Assembly: GCA_028564705.1 (NCBI GenBank)
Contig: JAPXFQ010002811.1
Span: forward strand, 806,001 to 870,000
Reading direction: 5' to 3'
DNA from: Apricaphanius iberus
Taxonomy: Eukaryota > Chordata > Actinopteri > Cyprinodontiformes > Aphaniidae
DNA length: 64,000 bases
Made by a program: the position numbers and the translations under genes. Shown here piece after piece: positions 24,880 through 36,600 of the stretch (within the stretch, counting starts at the first letter, position 1; each line of letters starts with the position of its first letter). Under the pieces are notes generated by a model. It was not told where the DNA came from and did not search any database. It saw nothing but the letters and a program-made list of their open reading frames with translations.

Positions 24880-25150
24880 AACAAACACTGCTGCTCTGAC
24901 TGATAGCCGATGTTTTCCGATATTTAATAGAAATTATTTCTATTCCTCTACACTTTCAACACTGTGTAAAAGAGACCATGTTCCCTTCGCTGCTTCTCTG
25001 ATTTAGTTCTTTAATCCTGTGCTGCATCGCTGTCACAGTCACATGGCCAAACAAATACCACATGACACCATCTCCCTCCACTTTCTGAAACACAAACCGC
25101 AACAGGATGGATATGACATCGGTTTTTAATATTGGCCCAGTTTTTGTTAT
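24880..25150. repeat. Possible MITE interior
   Basis: Contains gatagccgatgttttccgatattt and, about 230 bp later, gacatcggtttttaatattggcccag, which resemble subterminal parts of fish hAT-like MITEs. Ends not found. Confidence 0.3.
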
Positions 25151-25983
25151 CTTAGCGATTGATGCCAGAATACCACAAATCCACTAGAAAAACCGCTAAA
25201 GATTGTGATGATATTTTAAAAGAATATCTGAACTAGACACATGACCACCAGTGAAGAGAATAAGCCCTTTCGGTATTGCATTTCGCACAATGCATTCTGG
25301 GCTTTTAGACCCCAAACTGGTGGAAGCAAACATACGTATAGATAGGGAAAGCTTCAAAATTGATGGTTTTGAACAGCGGAAAGTCGATTAACTTAAAACA
25401 TATATATGCCGTAGAGGACTGTTTGTGTCCGCGAAGCGTAAGAAAAAACCCTTTGCGCTAGTGTATGCAGCTACATTGCAGAAACTGATTGCTTTGACGA
25501 AAAAAACCTTAATCACACATTTCTTACCTTGTTTATCCACCTTGCACGTCCATTAAGATCCTTATTTTCTTTATGTAGTGTTTATACAATAAACGATGGT
25601 TCATTAAAAGGGTCGGTAGCATTCATACACTGGTGCTTTTTGCCTTCTCCACCGTTCAATGTGGTAACTGCTGTTTACACAGCCAACCACAACACAATGA
25701 GTACCGGGCATACTTGAAAAGTCTGCCAAAAATGCCTTTAAGAGGCTTTAATTGGCTCCGTATTAACAAAAACACATTCGTGCATACGCTGTGCCGGGCC
25801 GGGGATTTGTTTGGGTTCCAAAAGCTGTGACTGGGGGTCCAAGCCGCATTCGTGAGCATGTGCACTCGCAATACTGATATGGCTTATTGAGCAAAATGTT
25901 ATATTTTCACATTTAGCAATTGATACAAGGTCTCCAACAGGTGCTGTATATAAAATTGTAACTCCTGATTCTCTCTGCTGTGC

Positions 25984-26331
25984 GTTTCAAAATCAAGGCC
26001 CAGGGTCCAAATCCGGCCAGCTATTGCACTTTATGTGGCCCTCTAAAATTTAGAGGAGCACATTAATATTACTTTCTATTTATGTGCTACTAATTATTAT
26101 TTTATCGGGCAAATCATTGTTTGTTTGAATAGTCCTAGATCACATCATTGTGGGGAAAAAAATATTATTCAATTTTAAGAAATAATTGTCAAACTCTGAG
26201 GCAGATATTTATTAATATTTTAACGCTTTGTTAAAGATAGTTTTATGAATACTTTTTACAACAACTGGCCTTTTTAGGGCATTCATGATCTTGATGTGGC
26301 TCAAAATGGAAACGAGGTTGACACCTCTACT
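25984..26331. mobile_element. hAT-like MITE with GTCAA...AAGGCCC end
   Basis: The left part (caaggcccagggtccaaatccggcc, then atgtggccctctaaaatttagaggagcac) is clearly homologous to the element entering at 63827. The right end, reversed, reads agaggtgtcaacctcgtttcc, similar to the cAGGTGTCAAagtcaagg left end of that other copy. This is the style of CAGNGGTGTCAAAC hAT termini. No transposase is encoded. Confidence 0.6.
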
Positions 26332-28381
26332 CTACTGATTCGCTCATGTCAAATTTGGCAGTAATATAAGTTGTAGCTGTTTTGTTGTTGTTGTTGTTGT
26401 TTTGTTTTTTTTAGGCGATGATTAACAAAGTTTGCCAATTCTTTAGCTGCACTTTTATTAAATGACGCCACAGACTATTCAGTAAGTAGCTTGAACACAT
26501 GATGCACTCAGGGTTTGTTGTGGTGTTTGTATGACCATAGAGGGTGACATTCAGAGCACATTATATGTTCTTTAATGCTTTCATTGTCATGGTCTGCATT
26601 GTTATATTGCTCTTCCGTTACTTTATTAAAACAATGAACCGCTTCCTCATAAAGACTAATTTTATTGAGTTGGCTGCCGTTCCAAGTGAAAAGATTTAAA
26701 ACACAATTACAGACAGACATTATGACCAAAACATCCAACAAAATGTGATGAGCCTGTCACAAACAAAACCACAAGTATCCGGCTAAATGTTAACATGCTT
26801 AGCATTAGCTGGTTTATTTTACTTGCTTGTCACACAAAAAAAGAAGTCTTTAAGAAACCTTCCTTGATTAGTTATAAAGTCCAGAACATGGCACTTAATG
26901 AACTTTACTTTCTCTGGTTTATTCTTGTATTAGCAGCAAAGTATTTAGGAAAATGCATTTGATGAACAATCAGAAGAAAAAAAACTAATAGTAGAGTGTA
27001 TTGTGAAAAATAAATTATTATTTTTTTCTGTCCGCCAGGATGGCAGCAATCTGATTCTAGCTTCCTCAGGCGAAACATTAGAAGGATCAAATCAAATTAG
27101 ATTTTTTTTCTGCTTGCTGAAATGACCAATCAAACAGAAGGCTACAAGATACTAGACCTGGGTTAAAAATGTAATCTCTGATTTTATTTTTTTCATACGT
27201 AATCTGATTTCTGATTTTAATGTTTATTTTTATACCTGTATTTTCATTTAAAAAAAATCCAAGTGAAAATAAAAATATTTTCAAAAACGTGCTTTTATTT
27301 TAACCATCTCGTGCTGGAGCTGACCTGAAATTCAAAGTCTAACTAAAAACAAGCTGTAACCTGTCCTTGTAAAACAGGATGGTAGGTCCTGGGCGGGTTG
27401 ACATCACTCTGAGTGATGGAAGTCCAAGTTGTGCATTTGTAAAAAGAAAAATTTTGATATTTCCATTTTCATCAAATGAAATCTTCCACAACATAAATTT
27501 GAAATAATCGATAAAATGTATTTATCGAGCAGCCCTGCAAGATATTGGTCTTAAAAGAGAGTTCTGTTTACAGGTCATAGATCACTTTTGGTAAGGTTTA
27601 TGGACCCATTCTGTTTTGTTTTATATTAAACACAAATCATATTTGGCTGATGCCACCATTTAATATCAACCTTTGTGGTGTCCTTCAGCAGAGCCCTTTC
27701 TTATTGGAGCTGCATGGTTGTTTTCAGCATAAATCAGGAAGGACCTTCTCTGTCCAAGTCTAACATCAGCTCCACTCCTTAAAGTCACTCCTCATCAGTA
27801 CAGGAGGAAGGCTATTTTAGTTGAACTTTTAGAGTGCATTTTTCTCGCAAGGTTTTGGATTTATATTAACTTCCTAGTCATCAAAACACTCTGTAGTATT
27901 CCCAGCAGCCTCCCTTTAAGAAACCCGAATCCAGCCCAGCCTGCCCTGGCTGCAAGCAAAGGGAAATACGACTGTGCAGTAAACATTATAGGAGTGTAAT
28001 GATCGGTGCTGTGTTGAGTGCAAACTGCTGGAAAATTATTAACATCTACTTAACCCTGATGTGTCAGCTGACATGTCGGTTTTGTCTCAATTGCAAAGAA
28101 CAGATCTGCAGCGTTTTTTTTGTTTTTTTTGGTCACCATAAAGTGGGGATTTTTGGCTGTATCTAAATTTTTATTGCTGGATTTATAAAGGCATGCACCT
28201 CAAGTCAAATCTCTTCTGCAGAGACATGGAGATTTATGCAGCTGCTGGCACCCCCGCTACCTTTTTTGCTCCACCATCGCTTTCACTTTGACCAAAAGCA
28301 ACAACCCTGCAGGGAATGTTGAATCACCCATTGAGCAGTTGTTGATGTGAATCTTTAATTCTTTGTCCTTCCATTTATAGG

Positions 28382-28520
28382 ATGCGAAGGTTTGCCTACT
28401 GTAAGGTGGTTTTAGCCACCTCTCTGGTCTGGGTGATGCTGGACATGTTCATTCTGCTCTACTTCAGCGAGTGTAACAAGTGTGATGATAAAAAGGAGAG
28501 AGGACTGCCCGGGAGAGATG
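28382..28520 (+). CDS. galnt1: galnt1 coding exon 1: tail, signal anchor, stem start
   Basis: Encodes residues 1-46 plus one base. MRRFAYCK is the basic cytosolic tail, followed by a hydrophobic membrane span ([20 protein letters not shown]) and the stem [15 protein letters not shown]. The ATG is one base after the acceptor AG (28379-28380). It is the only start that gives this conserved N-terminus, and a purine lies at -3 when joined to the candidate leader exon. Donor is GATG|gtaggt at 28521; it ends in phase 1. Confidence 0.96.
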
Positions 28521-31500
28521 GTAGGTGCTACTATCAACATTTACTCTTTGACGGTCTGCTTCATATCACAGTATTTCTGTGTGTGTATCCATCATAGAGG
28601 GGCTGTCTAGACCGCGAGACGGGCCCGGCGAAGGCGGAAAGCCGGTGGTGATCCCTAAAGAGAACCAGGAGAAAATGAAGGAAATGTTTAAGATAAACCA
28701 ATTCAACCTCATGGCTTCTGAGATGATAGCTCTCAACCGCTCGCTGCCTGATGTTCGCCTGGAGGGGTAAGCTGCCTTTCAGATGCTAGTCGTATGTAGT
28801 GCTTTTTGTTGCTGTTGGACATTATCATCACATTTTGTTCAAGGTTATATTACAAAAACACTTGAACCACAAGGTTGGTTATGAAATGTGAAAAAATTGA
28901 TGTTAATGAATGTTACCATGCTAATGAAGATATTTTAGTCATTTTTAAGTTTTAAAAATAAATTAAGTTGGTAATTTTATGCAGCCATTGCACTATCCTT
29001 TAGTGTGTGGCTAACTGACTCCTACAGCTTATATGTTTGTGTGCTCCTGGTGTGCTGTAACATTTTGATTCAGTGAGCTTTTACAGCCTTTTTTTATGTA
29101 AGCGGTTGATATTTATGCATATGAAAAACCTGAGAATATTAAAGTTTGTGTATGGTAGAGAAGCTCATGTAAAATGTACAAAATTAAGGTGATTAGATTG
29201 TACAATTGGAACTTTTGAACTTTTTATATTAAGATTCATACAATTACCCTTCACTTCATACTGAGACTGGGGGAAGTTAAGGAAAAAAAACCTTCATATT
29301 TAACAACAACGAGATAAAAAAAAGATATAGCTTTTGTCTTCCTTTTATTCCCATCTTATCTGTAAGGTAGTACTGTCCGCATCTTAAAGGGACATGAGTA
29401 TCACTGAACAATGAAACATCCTTCATTTTTTTTAAATAACACAAAATATACTAACGTGAAAAGGACATCGGTTACAGTCATACATTTTGTTGTCTGTAAA
29501 TTGCTGGTTTATCACCCAGCCCTGTTCTGTAGAAAATACAGTTCCCTTAAAATTGATTCTGTCATTTACTTTCAAATACCTCACATATAGAGAAAATAGC
29601 TTTTCACCCAACTTCTCCATGGGTGCAGTCAACACAGATCAGGTAGTGCATAGTTATTGTGTGTCTACTGAGAGGAAATAGACTGGCTGTTTGAAAACTC
29701 AAAGATATAATAACTGGTTATCCCTTTATTGGTCTGATTTTTTTTTTTTCTGCATTTCTTATATCGGCCTGTAAAAGCAGGTGACGATCTGTATAAAATC
29801 AGAATAAATTGGTGCGTTTTCAAAAGTTAATTTGACCACAAAGAAAAAAATTAAAATCGGGCACCATACCTGTTAACTTTGATGGTTAATGGAGTTTAAC
29901 AACCAGTATGAAAGTAACCTGAACATGCTAATAGCCAGTAAAGTACTGTACCAGTGGTAGTTTATGAAAATACTGAATTCATTCATTGACAGTATGGATG
30001 GATGATATTCCTAATCTTGCGATATATATTGCGATATGCAAAGATACAAGAATATGTAATAAATGGCTTGAATAGATCCCTTAGTTATGCTTACTTCTGC
30101 TATCTTGTTGACTATTAACCTACCCTGATCCTACCTCTTTTTGTGAGTTTTACAAGCATAGTTATTCTTAGCTTTAAGGCTGCAATAGACCAGAAAATCT
30201 TGCAATACCAATATGATTTGCCATATCTGCCTTTTTTCATCTCTTTTCATTCTTTTTTCTTATCTGTACTTCCACCAGTCTGTGACTTAATATTTTGGGT
30301 AATGTCATCAGTGTCCAGTGTGAGCATCTGGTGGTGTTAGACTCTGTCCTGGCTAAATATAACATTAGCATTAGAAGTATGAGTTCGTAAAGGCTAGTTT
30401 ATACTTCTCTATCTATGTCCAAACGGATTGTCAATGCAAGGGCTCTCCGTCACCTATGCAAGGACATATGGAGTAGAGTCCAATTTTCTAACTATCCATC
30501 CTTGTCAACGGAGAGCGTTTGCCTGTGATTGGTCAGCTCAACAACAGCCAGAGATCGTTCCACCAGAACAGTTCTCTATAGTCGCTGTAATCAGTAGTCA
30601 ATGCAGTGTTATATGCCAGTTTATCTTATTTGGTCTTTTGGCAATTTTCAGCACAAGGAGGTGTAGGAAAACAAAACAGGCTACCGTGTTTGTTTACCTG
30701 TGTTTAGATAATTCTATGAGCTGCACTTCTTGTAAAAAGCTTTACAGCTTAATCAAAACTTACTTTCTGTCGTCCATTGCTCCTTGAGGGGGAAATGCAG
30801 TCCCAAGCTGAAGAAAAAAACTCTAGTCAACCAGAAACAACACAACAATGGTAGGCAGAACGATATAAACGAAAAACGTCTTCAACAATATGTCTGCGTC
30901 TGGGTGTAAACTTGCTGTCGAAGAAGTATAAACTAGTCATAATGCAATTCTCAACCAACAAATATTGCAATCCAAACAGTCCTTCTGTTAAGTGAAAACT
31001 GACATGGTGATATTGCCGTGATGATATATTCCCAATGTATTCTGCTGCTCTAATTGACAGATATTTCAATATCTGACCTTTTTGCTTTTGTTGTCTACTA
31101 AAACTGTTCCAGGCCTTACCTGATGGCCTGTTACTGCACCAGTAAGATTATCTTAATGTTTTGGGGTGACTGTGGCTCAAGAGGGAGGAGCTTGTCCCGT
31201 AACTGAATGGTTGCTGGTAAAAAACCCTGCTACATCAGTTTGGTCAATTACTTCTTAGGCAAGAGACTTCACCCGCCTAGCTTACCGACAGCCTTGCATC
31301 TGTCAGTATGGCCCAGGGCAGCTGTGGCTACAATTTAGCTCACCATCACCAAAGTGTGAATGTGTGGCTGAATTACTGCATGTAGTGTGAAGCGCTTTGG
31401 AGTCCTCAGGACTAGATAAAGTGCTATGAAAGTACAGGCCATTTAGTATTTTTGTTTTAACAAAACAAATGCCATCTCATAAAAACATTAACGTAAGAAC

Positions 31501-33574
31501 ACTTTACATTTACACATGAGCGAAGCAAAGAGTTTAGTCTTCAGTCAATTTTTTATTTTCTTTGTTGTTTCTTGTATGTCTAAGGTAAGGCATCATTGTC
31601 CCCTCATGTCCTTTGAAGCTGAATCTATTCAATACCAATAAAAGAACAGAAGGCTCTGCATGTTTCAAAGTCTGCTAATGTCCAACTTTGACCAAGTTTC
31701 TTTGTAATTTTTTTTTTTTTTTGATGGAACTGAAACCTTCGTTTACAAAGTGTATGCAATGCCACAGTTAGATTTATATCACAGAGTTGTCCTGATTTCT
31801 GATTACATTGATGACAGCGATCACATGAATTGTTTCTGATTTTGACAAAACAAAGGAATGAAGAGGGAGATGATCTTATTGATTCTTTTTCACTTAGTAG
31901 GTTTTTTGAACTCTTTTCTGAATGTAATCCCCTTGTATTAGATTATATTGTCACTCATTTTTTTAATCTTTAGTAGTATTTATTACTTTAACAGCTTACT
32001 CACAGGTCTACCTAAAAAGTCAACCAGAAAGCTGCTGAGATCCAAAATGCTGTTGCTCGCATCCTCACTAGAACCAGGAAAGTAGAGCACATCACCCCAG
32101 TTCGAAAGTCCTTACACTGGCTCCCTGTAGCTCGAGAAAACACTTTAAAATGCTCCTACTAGTTTATAAATCACTTAATGGTTTAGCACCAAAGTATGTT
32201 GAAGACCTTTTATCACAATATCAACCCTCCAGACCTCTCAGTTCTTCCAACTCTAGTCTTTCAGCTGCTTGTATAATTTTTAGCTAAAGTTTCTGAGCTG
32301 TTGTGAAAGATCTAAGCAGCCACTTATGAATCTGTTGCCACAAGTGGCAAAAACTTACCTAAAATGTATTTAATCAGGTGGTTAATATGAAACATTTCAA
32401 CATTTCAACAAAAAACCAAAATTGAGTACGTCTTATTTATTATTAAGTTATGTTTCTGTAAAGCTTTAAAAAGATCTTCTCGTTTTGAACAAATATGTCT
32501 GGTAAATTAAGCCGTAGTATAAGCATTGTGTTTCATATCAAAGTAATGAAACTGTCCTTAATTTAGCAAAATACAAACTGTACGATAATTCCATAATTTT
32601 CTAACAACTGCATCTTAAACATTGGCTTCATCATTTATTTCTAAGGGAGCGTCTGACTGGGCACACATTGCTAGAGTCTGCAGTAAATCTACTGAGGACG
32701 TTTGCATGACGGGCAGCTTGGCTGAGAGCTGATCCTCTGCTGAGTAGGTTACATCAAACAGACGGACAGGAAGCAGCTGATATGGTCTCACTTTCACTAT
32801 AAACACATCTGTAAGGTGTTCAAAAAACACTTAAATTGCCCTTTAATCTGTATATAACCAGTTTAGTCAGATTATATACAAAAATTAAAAGCCTCAATAT
32901 AATTCTGTAGTTTACATTTGATTGTGTTTGTCGTTACTTGATTCAATCCACGTTTTTCGGGCTGATATTGTCATTTCGCTACCTCTTTACTTCGGTTTTA
33001 TACTGGTACCTTCTCCTTGTCAGTTTCAAGTTGTGATTGGAATAAATGCCTGGAGAAAAAAACAGGTAAAAATTGGAGCATGCACAAAAATAAAGATTGT
33101 AAAACCAGATGAGATACCAAGAGAGGGATGTTCAGGCATGTGCTTTTGTTGCTTAAAAACATCCCATAAATGTGCATTAACACTTTGTCCTCCAAACTAG
33201 ACTCAAAAGTTTTTCATTCCTCTGTAAAAAAAAAAAAAAAAAAAAAACTGCCTTAAAGGAAATGCCTCATTGAAACAAGCTTAGGTTAATTAATTTCCAG
33301 GGAAGCTTTACTGTAATGTAATACTCCAGTCTATAAAGATATTTCCATATTCAAACTTTGCATTAGTATTTGTTTGCCGTAGGTTATTCTGTCTTTAGAA
33401 AGAGGACGATTTAACAGAACAGACGAGGATGTGTAAAGCCAGGCTCTAGAAGGCTCTAGAAAAAAATGTCATGGTTGGTTCTGGCAGCCGGATACAGCTC
33501 AGCTCTCTGTCTCCCTTCTATCTCTTTTTGATTGGGAGGAGAACATACATAGGTCAGTAATTGGGCTTTGCAAC

Positions 33575-33628
<54 letters not shown>

Positions 33629-36600
33629 AAGAGAGAGAGACAGAGAGAGACCAACAATTGTCAGGCAGAGGCATGCGCATACCAGACCAGACAGGAAAGA
33701 CAGGACATTGATCCATGAAATGGCTTTTAGTTTGTGAGTGAGCTGATTACCAGGTGTATCTCCACTCTGCTTTCCTTACGTCTATCTACTTCTCCAATTA
33801 GGAGATAAGACGGTGTCAATATCAAGAGCAGGAATGTGCAACTGACTGTGTATAAGCATGCATATATTTGTGCTTATTATGTGTTTATATATGTGTGTGT
33901 GTGTGTGTTTGCGCGCCTGTGAGTATATCTACCTTTGTGGCTCAGCTTGTTTACTGAAACTAAGTGGAAATAAAATCATCACAGTGAAGAAGCTTCATGT
34001 TAATGCCACTCAAATAAATGTTTGAAAGAAAATTTATCAGATTACGGGTGTTTTTTGTGTGTGGCTGGGTGGATCTCCAGTTCATGAAAACACTTTCCAT
34101 GACCACATTTTTTACTTTTCCTGTTCTCGTGGAGTTGCTGATTTCAGTGTTATTGGGAACGCTGTCGTGGATGTATTGGGTTTTTCCTTGTGTAATGGTG
34201 CAAGAGTGATCCTGCTTAATTAAAACCAGTTTGCACACCCATCCCAAATATTCCCACATTTCTCTGGCTGGAGAAAAGATCCGTAACTCATTACCCTGCT
34301 TCGCTGCAGCCAATTGTTTGTCACCCTGCCTGTTAGAATGCGCAGCACGCCCTGCAAGTATTTATCGTCTCAAATGCTCAGCATACAAAGGCACCTTTGG
34401 ACCAATTTACAGCAAATAAAACCGTAGTTAATGTCTGGGTCTCTTGTGTGACAGAAACATGCAAGCTGAAAAAAACCTCGCCCTCTGGATGAAGACTGAA
34501 AGGCCTTAAGAGGCTGTTTTGCAATGAATCATCTATTATACTCATCAGCCTCCCTCCTATGGAGAGTATTAGGGTGCACACACTCATGCACAGCAAAGAC
34601 TGAGCATTTCTGTCTTATTTAACATTCTCCCGAGGCAGCTGCAGAATAAGTATACTCTTGACCTCCTCTCTGTTGCGGTTACATTCCTTCTGTCGTAATC
34701 AGCAGCAGAAGAAGCACTTCAACGCGGAAGATGATCACAAGGAGGAGGGGGAGTTATGAAGATGGAGGAAAAGAGATCATATTCCATTTGGCTGCTGAAA
34801 GAGCCGAATTTGTCAGTGGATGGAAGTCACTGGGGCGGTATCAGTTCTCCTGTCAGCTGATGAATGAGCCGCTTGTAGAGATTTGACAAACATATAGGCG
34901 GTTGAATATCAGAGAGCAGGCATCATTCCTCCATTCATGGACAGAGACCTTTTTCAGCTCTGGCTGCAGAATGTGTCACAAATTTATCGTTAGAACATTA
35001 TCAGTGTCCACAATCTTTACATCTCAAAAGATTGTCTGAAAAAGTTTAGTTTATCAGAACAGGTAAAGGTTTGGTTGTAAACATGTGCTTTGTAAACATG
35101 TTTGTATTAAATATTTGTATGTGTTCCACAACACGGAACAGATTCGGTTGGAAGAAATTACGGCTATTAACAGTCCTGGGGTCTGTCCCTCTTTGTGTTC
35201 ATAAAATGTTGTATATTATCATTCTCTTTCTGTCTTTTAATGGATTGTACAAATACACTCCTGACCTTTTCGCAAGTTACTGTTGGCTAAATTAAAGAAA
35301 ATCTCTGCTAGCAGAATTAGAATAAATGATGAGGCTAAACAAAAAAATGTCCGTGAAATGAAGCAGCGTTTGAATGATCGTGTCAAACTGTCGAATGTAC
35401 TCCCTATTGATTTTAAAGCCTTTTAAATATTCCTAAAAAAGTGTGGTAAAATAATGATTTTGCAGAACGTCATTTATCAAATTTCTTGATTAAATTGGTT
35501 GGTGTTATACTGATTTCTATACACGTATCCGCTTAGCGAAATGATTGTGCAAATTGTCATTAAAAATGTAAAGATTTAGCATCTCTCTTTTTTTAATGCT
35601 ACTAAAACTGAATAAAAATAGGTCACAATGGTGATTTCATGTCCACTCCACAGAGGACATTAGAAGGGAGAATGGTGTCAGCATTATGAATAGTTAATAG
35701 ATCAATGTAGTAATGAGATTTTTTTTTTACATTCAGACAGCTTTTATAAGTAAATAAAATTAGAACATGAGGCTTAAGCAGTTATGAGGAAGAATTAAAA
35801 ACTGATTTATTGGTTATTGTGGCCTATTTTGCACCGACTGAACAGTATAGCTAGTTTTATATATGGACCAATTAAAAAAACTTAGGCTTAATGTGTAAAT
35901 GTTAATACTTTTTGTCTTCTTTATTTTTACACCCATGTAGCATGGTTTTACTTCAGATTTAAAACAAAAACCACGCAGTGCATTTCAGGATGTTAGACCT
36001 GCCTTCAGGAAGCAGCTAAACATGTTTAACAAATGAACCCTTACTCCGCTGTTTATGGGGAACTTTTATAGCCTTTAAACAAGCAACGATACTTCTCGGT
36101 GTTTGGATTCAAAATACTTGACAAAGAATACAGCAAATGGATTTTAATAAAGTTCTGGTAGTGGGACAACTTTGTACTGCAGAATGGTGGTGGTATCACA
36201 ACCGCTCCAAATGTACTACTTCTTGTTTTGGACAAATAATTGTTTCTGTGCCTCAAACCACGCATCGTTTCTCCAGAAGGCATTTCTTGATTGGAAAACG
36301 CTTGTCAATGTATAGTAAAGCGACAAGGCAAGTTACTTTTATCTAACAGTGACAGCTTGGGGTTTGCAACCTTCACAATCACAAAAAAACATTTTTGTCC
36401 TCAGCTAAATAAAACTTGCCTAGGGCCACAGATGTTACATGACCTTTTTAAAAAAAGCTGTCAATTACCCACAATAGGAAAGTAAGTTACATTTATACAG
36501 TAGATCCACCATTTTATTTTTAGGTAAAAATAAAAAAACAATTTGGAAAAAGAGGTTTGATGCTGTGCTGGCTCCGACACATTGGAACAAACAGACGGCA

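Larger units (their letters stand above)
10786..28380 (+). other. galnt1: Candidate galnt1 intron 1 (17.6 kb)
   Basis: If the leader exon is right, this is the first intron, from gtaagg to ccatttatag. It contains the repeats listed separately. No repeat or gene was recognised in about 13.7-15.3, 15.7-18.3, 23.2-24.2 and 26.4-28.3 kb. A (TTG)n tract at about 26379-26401 and a short (TAAGC)n tract at about 23575-23596 are also present. A 139-codon frame at 21526-21945 has no recognisable domain. Confidence 0.5.

Noticed and set aside
31161..31235. tRNA gene
   Set aside because: B box is mutated and the segment is the head of a SINE.
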